Of a stretch of DNA of 32,495 bases, positions 8,706 through 17,595 are shown one piece after another (the first letter of the stretch is position 1; every line of letters starts with the position of its first letter). The stretch comes from Pseudomonas sp. GM50 (GTDB lineage Bacteria > Pseudomonadota > Gammaproteobacteria > Pseudomonadales > Pseudomonadaceae): assembly GCF_000282375.1 (NCBI RefSeq), contig NZ_AKJK01000068.1, positions 1 through 32,495 of the forward strand, written 5' to 3'. The position numbers and the translations under genes were made by a program. Below the pieces are notes generated by a model that saw only the letters and a list, made by a program, of their open reading frames with translations, ran no database searches and was not told the origin of the DNA.

Positions 8706-9164
8706 TTGCCTACTCAACCAAACTCTCATCGTCTGCGCTTTGGCAGAGCCTCCGAAAATGGCCGCGCTTACCTCATCACCGCAGTTACTCACGAACGCCA
8801 ACCTATATTCTCTGACTGGCAATTGGGACGTCTGCTGGTCGCAGAACTGCGCCGAGTTCACGACGCGGGGTTAGTGGATTCAATCGCTTGGGTAGTGATG
8901 CCCGATCATTTCCATTGGCTAATGCAGCTGCGGGACAACAATCTGGGCAGTGTTGTCGGCTCTACCAAGTCACGTTGCACCCAGGCGGTGAACAAAATGA
9001 CCGGTCGGAATGGTCCGCTGTGGCAAACCGGCTATCACGATCGAGCAATCCGCGATGGCGAAGAGCTTCTGCCGTTCGCTCGTTACATTGTTGCCAATCC
9101 ATTGCGCGCAGGGTTGGTACAAAAGATTGGCGATTACCCGCTCTGGGACGCCTGCTGGCTATAA
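8706..9164 (+). CDS. REP-associated tyrosine transposase (RAYT, Y1/TnpA-REP type)
   Basis: This 152-residue single-domain HUH nuclease belongs to the Y1 transposase relatives thought to move or maintain REP sequences by single-strand cutting next to the GTGG/GTAG head. The metal-binding HxH is in MPDHFHWL (H68, H70), and the catalytic tyrosine is Y127 in RYIVANPLRAGL. LWQTGYHDRAIR before it is also family-typical. The start is TTG at 8706, with AAGGAA 8 bases upstream; a nearby ATG at 8701 is in another frame. REPINs of the same sequence class lie on both sides, the usual arrangement for a RAYT and its cognate REPs. It appears intact. Confidence 0.93.
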   Translation: MPTQPNSHRLRFGRASENGRAYLITAVTHERQPIFSDWQLGRLLVAELRRVHDAGLVDSIAWVVMPDHFHWLMQLRDNNLGSVVGSTKSRCTQAVNKMTGRNGPLWQTGYHDRAIRDGEELLPFARYIVANPLRAGLVQKIGDYPLWDACWL

Positions 9165-9193
9165 CGCTGAACAGCACATCGGTGAGGGAATTC

Positions 9194-9244
9194 TGTGGCG
9201 AGGGGGCTTGCGATGGTTAGGGGCTTGCTGTGGCGAGGGGCTGT
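9194..9244 (+). repeat. Truncated REP heads upstream of a complete REPIN
   Basis: Two broken copies of the REP head lie in tandem: TGTGGCGAGGGGGCTTGCG at 9194 and TGTGGCGAGGGGCTG around 9230, with a TAGGGGCTTGC piece between. Neither has the rest of the palindrome. They directly precede the full REPIN that starts at 9245. Confidence 0.8.
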
Positions 9245-9381
9245 TGTGGCGAGGGGGCTTGCCCCCGTTGGACTGCGCAGCAGTCCCAAAAACAAGCAGC
9301 GCTATGTTTGTATCAGGTATATCGCGTGTAATGGATTTACGACTGCTGCGCAGCCGAACGGGGGCAAGCCCCCTCGCCACA
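9245..9381. repeat. REPIN downstream of the RAYT gene
   Basis: This is a complete inverted GTGGCGAGG-type REP pair. Compared with the copy upstream of the RAYT gene, its second hairpins are swapped between arms: perfect GGACTGC/GCAGTCC on the left and CGACTGC/GCAGCCG on the right. It ends 95 bases before the PBP-like gene. Confidence 0.93.
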
Positions 9382-9476
9382 AGGAATGGTACGTACCCGA
9401 CATTTGGTTATTCACAATTTTTTCACCAACGCCAACCACCGTCTAAGCTTCTAACAAGTCCGATCAATCTGCGTGA

Positions 9477-12400
9477 ATGGATCAGTCGACTATGGGCGCT
9501 TTGTGGCAAACCGATTCGAGTGAAACTGTGGTTCCGACTGAAAGAGTGGATGAAGCGCCTTTACCTGAAAAACCCCGTCGCTCCCGGCACGGCTGGGGGG
9601 CGTTCTGGTTGCTGCTGCTGATTATTCTGATTGTCCTGGGCCTCGCCGCGGCCAAGGAAATGCGCACCTCCAAGTTTCAGGCCCGGGAAATCAGCAAATA
9701 TGCCGCCTCGCTGAAGTACGAGCTGCAACCTGGCCCCAGCGATGCGATTCGCTACCCCGGCGCAGGCCCGTTCGATCAGCGGTTGGGTTACAGCGCCCTG
9801 GATGAGTTTCTGCCGCGCCTGCTCAAGCGCAATTACGTGGTGTCAGCACAAACCCGCTTTTCCCCGGCGCTGATGAAGTACAGCGACAAGGGCTTTTTCG
9901 TGCCCTATGCCGAAAAAATCCAGGCTGGGCTGTCGATCACCGATTGCCGCGCGGCACCGCTGTACCAGTACAAATATCCACAACAACTCTATTCAAGCTT
10001 TGCGACGATCCCTCCGGTAGTGGTCAGCAGTTTGCTCTTCATCGAAAACCGCTTTTTGCTCGACCCCCGCCAGCCTTTGGCCAACCCCGCCGTGGACTGG
10101 CCACGGTTCGGCATGGCGGCGTGGTCTCAGGTGGCCAAGTTGTTGCGCCTGCCCGGTCAGTCGGCGGGCGGCAGTACGCTGGCAACGCAGCTTGAGAAAT
10201 ATCGACACTCGCCCGATGGCTTGACGATGTCGGGTGCGGAAAAGATCCGGCAAATGATTTCCGCCAGCGTGCGGGCCTATCAGGCGGGCCCGGAAACCCT
10301 CCAGGCACGGCAAAATGTGATTCGTGACTACCTCAACAGTGTTCCGCTGTCGGCAGTACCGGGGCACGGTGAAGTGCATGGCATGGCCGAAGGCTTGCGC
10401 GTCTGGTACGGCGCCGATTTCAACCAGGCCAACGAACGGCTGGCCAGCACTGATACCGATTCGAAAAGTCTGTCGGAAAAAGGCCTGGCCCTGCGTGAAA
10501 TGCTGTCACTGATGATCGCTCAGCGTCGCCCTTCCCACTACTTGACCAAGGGCCGTGATGAATTGGCCAGTCTCACTGACAGCCATATTCGCCTGCTAGC
10601 GCAGAATGGCGTGATCGATGCGCCGCTCGCGGCAGCAGCATTGGCCAGTAAAGTGACTTACCGCGACTGGGCCACCCAGCCCACCATTCAGCCCATCGAA
10701 ACCAACAAAGGCATCAGTGTGGCGCGCAGCCGTCTGGGCGGGTTGCTCAACCGTCCGCTGTATGACCTCGACCGTCTGGACCTGTCAGCCACCAGTACGC
10801 TGCAAGGCGCGTTGCAAACCCAGGCCACCGAGTACCTCAAGCATCTGGCCGACCCGGCCTATGCAACGGAAATCGGCCTGATTGGCGAACGCCTGCTCAC
10901 CCCCACCAGCACCTCGCAGGTGCGCTACAGCTTCACCCTGTTCGAACTGACTCCAGACGGCTCACGAGTGCGGGTGCAGACCGACAGCACCGACCAGCCG
11001 TTCGACATCAATGAAGGCAGCAAGCTGGAACTGGGCTCCACCGCAAAAATGCGCGTGCTCACCACTTACCTGCAAATCATCGCCGAGCTGCACGATAAGT
11101 ACGCAGCGATGAGCGTCCCTGAATTGAAAAAAGTCGAGGTCCCGGACCAGGACCGTCTGAGCCGCTGGGCCGTCGATTACCTGATGCAGAACAAAGACCA
11201 CAACCTGCCGAACATGCTGAGTGCCGCGCTGGATCGCAAATACTCCGCCAGCCCTGGCGAGGCCTTTTTCACGGGTGGCGGGCTGCACACATTCAATAAC
11301 TTTCGCAAGGAAGACAACGGCCGCATGCCGACCCTGCGTGATGCCATTCGTGAGTCGATCAACCTGCCGTTCATTCGCCTGATGCGCGACCTGGTGCGCT
11401 ACACCACCTATTCCGGTCCCAACAACAGCGCCGAATTGCTCAAGGACGATCGCGACCCTCGGCGTCAGGAATACCTGGCCTCATTCGCCGACAAAGAAGG
11501 CACCTCGTTCCTGCTGAAGTTCTGGAAGAAATACCGCAACAAGGACACCAAGGCGCGGCTCGAAACCTTTCTCGACGGCATGCGCCCGACCCCGATTCGC
11601 ATGGCCGCCGTGCATCGTTATCTATTCCCCCAGGCAGACCAGGAAAGCTTCAACACCTTCGTACGCTCGCACCTCAAAGGCGCCAAGCTCAATGAAAAAC
11701 TGACCGACGAACGCCTTGAACGCCTCTACCTGAGTTATGGCCCTGGCAGCTATGACCTCCCGGACCAGGGCTTCATCGCCAAGGTTCACCCGCTGGATCT
11801 GTGGTTGATCGGCTACTTGCTGAACAACCCCGACGCCAAGTTCAGCCAGATCGTCAAGGCCAGCCAGTTCGAGCGTCAGGAAGTCTATAGCTGGCTGTTC
11901 AAGAGCCGACACAAGGGTGCCCGCGACAGCCGAATCCGCACCATGCTGGAGATCGAGGCGTTCCTCGACATTCACCAGCGCTGGCAGAAAGTCGGCTATC
12001 CGTTCGATCATCTGGTGCCCTCGCTGGCCACCGCCATCGGTAGCTCCGGCGACCGCCCGGCGGCATTGGCGGAGCTGATCGGCACTATTCTCAACGACGG
12101 TGTGCGCATGCCGACGCTACGTATCGACAGCCTGCACTTTGCGGCCGATACGCCCTATGAAACCCGCCTGATCAATGACCCTGTCGTCGGCAAACGCGTG
12201 ATGCCTTCCGAGGTGGCAGCCGCGATGCGCGAAGCCCTCTCACAAGTGGTGGACGCCGGCACCGCCAAACGCGTGGCGGGCAGTTTCAAACTGGCTGACG
12301 GTAGCCCGTTGGCCATGGGCGGCAAAACCGGTACCGGCGACAACCGCATTGAAGCCATCGGTTCCGGCGGGCGGATTCTCAGCTCGAAATCGATCAACCG

Positions 12401-12599
12401 TACCGCGACCTTCGTGTTCTACATTGGTGACCGGCATTTCGGCACCCTCACCGCCTATGTTCCAGGGCGCACGGCTGAGAACTTCAAGTTCACCTCGGCG
12501 TTACCGGTACAAGTGCTCAAGGGCATGGCGCCGATTTTGTCGCCTTATCTGCTACCGGGAACTCTGTGCCAAGGAGCAGTGACAACGGCTGGACGCTAA
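9477..12599 (+). CDS. Large class-A PBP-like protein (GT51 transglycosylase plus transpeptidase)
   Basis: This 1040-residue protein has a short cytoplasmic N-terminus, one membrane helix at about residues 42-60 and a large periplasmic part. It should act in peptidoglycan synthesis. The GT51 region carries IENRFLLDPR (first catalytic glutamate E190), GGSTLATQLEKY and VIRDYLNSVPLS. In my by-eye alignment the position of the second catalytic glutamate (RKxxE in E. coli PBP1b) is Q259 in EKIRQM. The penicillin-binding region is intact: SxxK is S521-TA-K524, SxN is S627-I-N629, and KTGT starts at K950. The SxN-to-KTG spacing of about 320 residues is far longer than the roughly 125 usual in class A PBPs, so there is a large insert. 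The start could be 9477 or the ATG at 9492; neither has a strong ribosome site. Confidence 0.85.
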   Translation: MDQSTMGALWQTDSSETVVPTERVDEAPLPEKPRRSRHGWGAFWLLLLIILIVLGLAAAKEMRTSKFQAREISKYAASLKYELQPGPSDAIRYPGAGPFDQRLGYSALDEFLPRLLKRNYVVSAQTRFSPALMKYSDKGFFVPYAEKIQAGLSITDCRAAPLYQYKYPQQLYSSFATIPPVVVSSLLFIENRFLLDPRQPLANPAVDWPRFGMAAWSQVAKLLRLPGQSAGGSTLATQLEKYRHSPDGLTMSGAEKIRQMISASVRAYQAGPETLQARQNVIRDYLNSVPLSAVPGHGEVHGMAEGLRVWYGADFNQANERLASTDTDSKSLSEKGLALREMLSLMIAQRRPSHYLTKGRDELASLTDSHIRLLAQNGVIDAPLAAAALASKVTYRDWATQPTIQPIETNKGISVARSRLGGLLNRPLYDLDRLDLSATSTLQGALQTQATEYLKHLADPAYATEIGLIGERLLTPTSTSQVRYSFTLFELTPDGSRVRVQTDSTDQPFDINEGSKLELGSTAKMRVLTTYLQIIAELHDKYAAMSVPELKKVEVPDQDRLSRWAVDYLMQNKDHNLPNMLSAALDRKYSASPGEAFFTGGGLHTFNNFRKEDNGRMPTLRDAIRESINLPFIRLMRDLVRYTTYSGPNNSAELLKDDRDPRRQEYLASFADKEGTSFLLKFWKKYRNKDTKARLETFLDGMRPTPIRMAAVHRYLFPQADQESFNTFVRSHLKGAKLNEKLTDERLERLYLSYGPGSYDLPDQGFIAKVHPLDLWLIGYLLNNPDAKFSQIVKASQFERQEVYSWLFKSRHKGARDSRIRTMLEIEAFLDIHQRWQKVGYPFDHLVPSLATAIGSSGDRPAALAELIGTILNDGVRMPTLRIDSLHFAADTPYETRLINDPVVGKRVMPSEVAAAMREALSQVVDAGTAKRVAGSFKLADGSPLAMGGKTGTGDNRIEAIGSGGRILSSKSINRTATFVFYIGDRHFGTLTAYVPGRTAENFKFTSALPVQVLKGMAPILSPYLLPGTLCQGAVTTAGR

Positions 12600-12757
12600 G
12601 CCGTGGGTCAACAGACCTGCCCGGTGTGGCGGTATCTATATATTTTTCACTCTTCAATTTTGAGAGGTTTGAGTCGAAGCCGGCGCAATTTCGAACGTAT
12701 ATTTGAGCTTTTTTTGGGCAAGCTGCTTACCTAGTCTGGTCGCTCCACTATTGATCA
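12600..12757 (+). promoter_or_regulatory. AT-rich intergenic region before the NEL ligase gene
   Basis: This 158-base gap is markedly AT-richer than the flanking genes, with runs such as TATCTATATATTTTT and GAGCTTTTTTTGGGC. It probably holds the promoter of the downstream toxin-like gene. I could not fix a -35/-10 pair, and I did not recognise a hrp-box-like motif. Confidence 0.4.
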
Positions 12758-15700
12758 ATGGACGATCAAGCAATGCCCAATTCCCCCCCGACACTTCTAC
12801 CACCAGATCAAGCCTCAATCGCTCTCTCCGCCAAAAGCACGCACTATGAGTTGATCAAGAAAGCCATCCCTTCCTGGCTGCTGAACGCTTCAGCGCCACA
12901 AGTCCAAGCATTGAAGAACGTCAGACTGACGATTCCCGACTGGCACAAGAGCGCTTCGGTCGCTGCACACCGAAGCTTGAAGAATGACCTCAAGCTCAAC
13001 TGGAACGCGCAAAACAGCGTCGAGCAAGCACTGAGCAACCTGCAAGATGTCTACGCCTTTGCCAAACCCTTACTGCAACAGGTTCTGAAACAACGCTTCG
13101 GTGTAGACGATGACGTCGAGCAAACCTGGCTGCGGCTGTATGCACCGGTGAACACGTCGTGGTGGGTGCATGACTTCGCATCCGGCACTCAGAGCCGAAC
13201 CGTTTCCTTGCTGGATGCGGCGCTGCACAACTTTTCGGGTAACGAAACATTCACGGCCGATTCCGAATTCATTACTCGCCCCGACGCCCAGGGTCATTTC
13301 GCGATAAAACAGCTCAAGCACAAAATGAGCGTCGATCAGTTCAAGTCACTGTGTCGCGAACTGAATATCGGCGCTCGATACGAACAACACCTTAACGAGC
13401 TTTTACTGTCGACCAACAAAGTGGCCAGCAATGTCTTGCGCCACAAAGTCATTCTCAGCCAGAAGAGCGCGCTCAATGTCGCGGCGCAAATCGCGCTGAT
13501 GAAAAACGACATCGGCCAGGACGCCTATAACGTGGTGCAGGGCATGCTCGATGACCGCAGAAATCTGCGTTGGAACGGCCAGGCCATCAGCTATTACAAC
13601 CTGGCGATGATGGATGCGCGCCTGATCGGCATTGTCCTGATCTGCGCCGATGTCTCCACCGCCACCGGCCCTGTCCCGGTGATCGCTTACGTTCCCCATG
13701 ACCCGGAACACCCGCTCAAGCAATACCCGTCGTCGCTCGAATTCATGGCGGAACTGACGCGGCAGCTACGCGATGGTGCCTCTGCCACAAGCTATCAACG
13801 GTTTTTCAGCCAGTTCGTGAACCATCAACAACGGGGGCACTTTTTTGCCGGATTGAATGACCGTCTGGGTAAAGTCCAATGGCAGCCCGCCGCGCCGGGT
13901 TCCAACCTGCCGAGTTGGCGTGAAACGCCAGTGGATAACCCCAACCTACAGTTCAACCTGTCGAAGATTCAGGAAGATCGCGAGACGCGCTTCACCGGCG
14001 ATCTATGGGGCTATTGCTACCGGCAAAAACTGAACAAGATCCTCAATGACGCCCGGGAAATCGCGATTTCCACCGAGTACGCCGACCGCATGGCACGTTG
14101 GGCCTGGTGGGACAATCTGGAAAAAATGCTCTCGGACATCCTCAACGTGGCACTGCTGGTGGCGACACCGCTTGTCCCTTTTCTCGGCGAGTTGATGCTG
14201 GCCTATACGGCGTATCAACTGCTCGACGGCGTATTCGAAGGCATAGTGGATCTGGCCGAAGGTCATTTGGCCGAGGCTGGGGAACAAGCCATTGGCGTGC
14301 TGGAAAGCATTGTCCAGCTCGGCGCCTTCGCCGCCGGTGCAAACCTCGGCCACGTCGCCGGGATGAAGCTCTCATCGTTTGTAGAAGGGTTGAAACCGGT
14401 GCAGTTGGCAGATGGTCAGACGCGGCTGTGGAATCCTGATCTCACACCTTACCAATTGCCAAAACAGGCGCTGCCGGCACAGACCCGGCCCGACGCCCAT
14501 GGGCTGCATCCGGTGGGCGACAAGCAGTTGCTGCAACTGGATCGGCATCTGTTCGAAGTGGTGAAGGATCCGGCCACCGGTCAGCATCGTATCCGCCACC
14601 CGCGACGGCCCGAAGCCTATGCGCCCACCCTCGATCACAATGCCCGTGGTGCCTGGGTCTGCGAAACGGAAAACCCGCGTCAGTGGGAAGGTACGCAACT
14701 GATGCGGCGGATCGGGCATAGCACCGATGGCTTCAGCGATGCGCAGCTGGAGCAGATTCGCCTGCTCACCGGCACCGACGAAGACATCCTGCGACGCATG
14801 CATGTGGAAAACGCAGCGCCGCCACCGTTGCTGACCGATACTCTGGTGCACCTGGGCAACACGCCGGACGATGCTGCGACACCGCTCTCCCCTGAAGTCA
14901 GTCAGGTGTTGGTTGACTGCCCGCAGCTAACGCCCATCCTCGCAGAGAGGGTGATTGCCCAGGCCAGGCCTATGGAACTGCAACAGATCGCGCAGCGCCG
15001 CCGTTTGCCTTTGCGTTTGAGAACAACCGCCCGCGAGCTGCAGTTTGAGTTGCAGTCCGTCAGGGCTGCCCAGGGCTTGCAGCGCGAAGCACTGAGCAAC
15101 ATCGACAGCGAACGCCTGATCCTCGGTGCCTTGCGTCACTACAGCGATACCTTCGGTGCGTTGCGTATCGAAATCCGCGAGGGGACGTTCGATGGCGAGT
15201 TGCGTTGCAGTGCCGGTGCCGAGTCGGCCAAGCGGATCCGGGTGCTGGTGCGTATAGCGCCCGAACGCTACCTCGTGCGTGATGGCGAAAACCAGTCGAT
15301 CCATGAAGCGAGCGGTCTGTATGAAGCGATCCTCCACGCCATGGACAACGAAGGTCGCAGTGTCCTGGGCTATCGTCCGACCGAAGCAGAACAGTTCAAG
15401 CAGTGGATCATCGCCAAGACCACGGCTCCGAGCGAACGCCGCACCGTATTGGCCAGTGCCCCCATACGATCGGTTGTCCCGCGCGAAACGCTGTTGCTGT
15501 TGCGCGGGGGAGGTCTGAGCAAAGACGCCGCCACCTTGCAGGAGCGCATTCAGGACTTGCATCCGCATTTCAGCCCACGTGAGGTCGATGCGTTTGCCGA
15601 TGCCCTGACCGAACAGGGCGAGCCCCTCAAAGCCATCGAAAGGCATGAAAACGAGCTTGATGAACTGCGGGTGATCGTCCATCGCTGGCGCTATCAGCAA

Positions 15701-17461
15701 CCGGAAAGCTGGGGGCCGGGCAGTCAGGGGTTCCGCGATGGCGGCGGGCTGCATATCTACGAACGTCTGCTCGACTGTTTTGAACGCAAGAACGCAGAAC
15801 TGGGCAACCGCGCCGATCCGTCTTCCTATGCCCTCGACCTCTCTCGGGAAATGCTGTCCCTGGATCTGGAAACCTGGTGGGCGAAGCGCCCCGAGCTGAA
15901 AAAATTCCTCGACAAGGTCACGGTACTCAAACTCGACAACACACGCTTTTCCAGTGACTCGAACGGTCTGCTCAAGGACTTCCCGCACCTGGTGGAACTC
16001 AGCGCCAAGGGCTGCGAGCTGACACGCCTGCCCAACCGCATCGGCACCACGTTGCGCCGCCTCGAACGCCTGCGGCTGAGCGACAATCACATCGTGCTGG
16101 ATACCGCGGCCGTCGAGCGGCTGCGCAGCCTGACGTACCTGGAAGTCCTGAGACTGGAAAACAACCCGCTGGGCCTGTCACCCAACCTTTCGCGCATGCC
16201 CCGTCTCAAGGTCGTCATCCTGAAAAATACCGGGCTGGACACGTGGCCCGAAGGCACGCTGGCCAGACCCCGGCCACGGGGTTTGCTTCTCGACCTGCGC
16301 GGCAATCCCCTCACACATATCCCTGAGGTTGTGACAGGTTCCGACGCGCAGTGGCTGGTGGCCCGGACGCGACTGGACGTCGTCGGCCTGTCGGAGCTCA
16401 ACCAGGTGCGCTACCAGGCACACCGCCGTTCGATGGCCTTGCCACCGGAACCCGTCATTCCCCCCGGCCCATCGCAAAACAGGTCGATCGTCTCGACGTA
16501 TGGCGCCGACTATTGGGGCGATGTGCCAGGGTGGGGACTCGACCGGGAAATCCCTTGGTCGGAACTGGCGGAAGAACCTGCCGCCCAACCGTTCATGGCC
16601 ACCTTGCTCAGTGTGCGTGACTTTGCCGATTACCGCGCCGGCGGAGCGATCAGGGATCAACTGATGCAGCGCGTCTGGCGCATGCTCGATGCCGTGCATG
16701 TCGACAGCCGATTGCGGGAAAAACTGTTCACCATGGTGGTCGCACCGGTGGACTGCGCAGATGCCGGCGCGCAGTTGTTCAACCACATGGGCATCAACGT
16801 GCTCGCTTACGAAGCCTATACCTACTCCATCGAACCGGCAGAGCTTGAACGCAAGCTGGTGACCCTGGCCAAAGGCGCGGCGCGGCTGGACCATGTAAAC
16901 GAGATTGCCAGGGCCGATGTCGCCAGCCGTGGGGGCAACCCTGATGAAGTTGAAGTCTATCTGGCCTACCAGACCGGGCTGGCGAAACGCCTCGGCCTGC
17001 CCTGGCAATCCGAAGGCATGCTGTATCGGCCAGTATCCGGTGTCACCGACGCAATGATCGATCAAGCCTGCGACACGGTATTGGCACTGGGTGAAGGCGA
17101 TGGTCTGGTGAACACGATGCTCGAACAGGACTTCTGGGTAAACTACCTGGGCGAGCGGTATCCGGTGCGGCTGGAAACGAACAAACAACAGCATCTGGCC
17201 AGGTACGAGGTGCTTGAGGTCCTGCGATCCACCCAGCGTGAGTGGGTCGAGTCAACGCAACTGTCGGATCTTGAACGCGCCGCTCTGCGCAACCGGCTAA
17301 GGGATCTCGCGAATGATTTATCGGTGCCGGAAACGGTGGTCCTTGCCGATGAACCCCTCAGCGAGTCGACCTTCAACAGGCTGCTTGTCGACTTGGGTGA
17401 CGATGAAAAAGAACTGTCGAGGCGATTGACCCGTGCGGCGCTGCGGCGCGCCGGCGAGTAA
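12758..17461 (+). CDS. NEL-type E3 ubiquitin ligase effector with dermonecrotic-toxin-like (DUF6543) N-terminus and LRRs
   Basis: This 1567-residue protein has the plan of Pseudomonas NEL proteins. The N-terminal half (about residues 25-450) resembles DUF6543 (dermonecrotic toxin domain), with SWLLNASAPQVQAL and FAKPLLQQVLKQRFGVD. A hydrophobic, helical stretch lies at about 457-540. Leucine-rich repeats run from about 1053 to 1190 (VTVLKLDNTRF, LERLRLSDNHI, LEVLRLENNPLG, LLLDLRGNPLTHIP). The rest is the NEL domain of the IpaH/SspH/SlrP family, which passes ubiquitin from host E2 to a target through a cysteine: here C1333 in APVDCADAGAQLFN, with D1335 matching the conserved CxD. There is no signal peptide, so a contact-dependent or type III-like route is needed; no secretion genes lie in the window. 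The start may be 12758 or the ATG at 12773. Targets are presumably eukaryotic proteins. Confidence 0.9.
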   Translation: MDDQAMPNSPPTLLPPDQASIALSAKSTHYELIKKAIPSWLLNASAPQVQALKNVRLTIPDWHKSASVAAHRSLKNDLKLNWNAQNSVEQALSNLQDVYAFAKPLLQQVLKQRFGVDDDVEQTWLRLYAPVNTSWWVHDFASGTQSRTVSLLDAALHNFSGNETFTADSEFITRPDAQGHFAIKQLKHKMSVDQFKSLCRELNIGARYEQHLNELLLSTNKVASNVLRHKVILSQKSALNVAAQIALMKNDIGQDAYNVVQGMLDDRRNLRWNGQAISYYNLAMMDARLIGIVLICADVSTATGPVPVIAYVPHDPEHPLKQYPSSLEFMAELTRQLRDGASATSYQRFFSQFVNHQQRGHFFAGLNDRLGKVQWQPAAPGSNLPSWRETPVDNPNLQFNLSKIQEDRETRFTGDLWGYCYRQKLNKILNDAREIAISTEYADRMARWAWWDNLEKMLSDILNVALLVATPLVPFLGELMLAYTAYQLLDGVFEGIVDLAEGHLAEAGEQAIGVLESIVQLGAFAAGANLGHVAGMKLSSFVEGLKPVQLADGQTRLWNPDLTPYQLPKQALPAQTRPDAHGLHPVGDKQLLQLDRHLFEVVKDPATGQHRIRHPRRPEAYAPTLDHNARGAWVCETENPRQWEGTQLMRRIGHSTDGFSDAQLEQIRLLTGTDEDILRRMHVENAAPPPLLTDTLVHLGNTPDDAATPLSPEVSQVLVDCPQLTPILAERVIAQARPMELQQIAQRRRLPLRLRTTARELQFELQSVRAAQGLQREALSNIDSERLILGALRHYSDTFGALRIEIREGTFDGELRCSAGAESAKRIRVLVRIAPERYLVRDGENQSIHEASGLYEAILHAMDNEGRSVLGYRPTEAEQFKQWIIAKTTAPSERRTVLASAPIRSVVPRETLLLLRGGGLSKDAATLQERIQDLHPHFSPREVDAFADALTEQGEPLKAIERHENELDELRVIVHRWRYQQPESWGPGSQGFRDGGGLHIYERLLDCFERKNAELGNRADPSSYALDLSREMLSLDLETWWAKRPELKKFLDKVTVLKLDNTRFSSDSNGLLKDFPHLVELSAKGCELTRLPNRIGTTLRRLERLRLSDNHIVLDTAAVERLRSLTYLEVLRLENNPLGLSPNLSRMPRLKVVILKNTGLDTWPEGTLARPRPRGLLLDLRGNPLTHIPEVVTGSDAQWLVARTRLDVVGLSELNQVRYQAHRRSMALPPEPVIPPGPSQNRSIVSTYGADYWGDVPGWGLDREIPWSELAEEPAAQPFMATLLSVRDFADYRAGGAIRDQLMQRVWRMLDAVHVDSRLREKLFTMVVAPVDCADAGAQLFNHMGINVLAYEAYTYSIEPAELERKLVTLAKGAARLDHVNEIARADVASRGGNPDEVEVYLAYQTGLAKRLGLPWQSEGMLYRPVSGVTDAMIDQACDTVLALGEGDGLVNTMLEQDFWVNYLGERYPVRLETNKQQHLARYEVLEVLRSTQREWVESTQLSDLERAALRNRLRDLANDLSVPETVVLADEPLSESTFNRLLVDLGDDEKELSRRLTRAALRRAGE

Positions 17462-17476
17462 ACCAGCCCATTGCAG

Positions 17477-17500
17477 CCTGACGGCAGAAATGCCGGCAGG
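17477..17500. terminator. Possible hairpin between convergent NEL and fimbrial genes
   Basis: A CCTG-A-CGGCA stem pairs with TGCCG-G-CAGG around a GAAA loop, 15 bases after the NEL stop codon. There is no U tract on either side, so it is at best a weak or Rho-assisted terminator. Confidence 0.4.
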
Positions 17501-17595
17501 CTTGCAGACAAAACGGCGCCGCAATCATCCACGCCACGCAGGCGCTGCATAACCAACGTGTAAGCGTCATCTATCCCTGACTCCAGTAATCGGGT

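Noticed and set aside
6384..9381. REP pairs as a CRISPR array or classical IS element
   Set aside because: Copies are scattered singly, inverted in pairs and lack regular spacers; they fit REPINs with a RAYT instead.
9010..9621. 203-codon plus-strand open frame across the REPIN
   Set aside because: It overlaps the RAYT gene end, a REPIN and the start of the PBP gene in another frame. Small frames reading ARGLAPV or WRGGLPP recur at every REPIN and are only readings of the repeat.
12600..12757. hrp box promoter before the NEL gene
   Set aside because: No recognisable GGAACC-N15/16-CCAC-type motif was found in the gap.
14927..16090. 387-codon minus-strand open frame inside the NEL gene
   Set aside because: It is antisense to a continuous, recognisable coding sequence.
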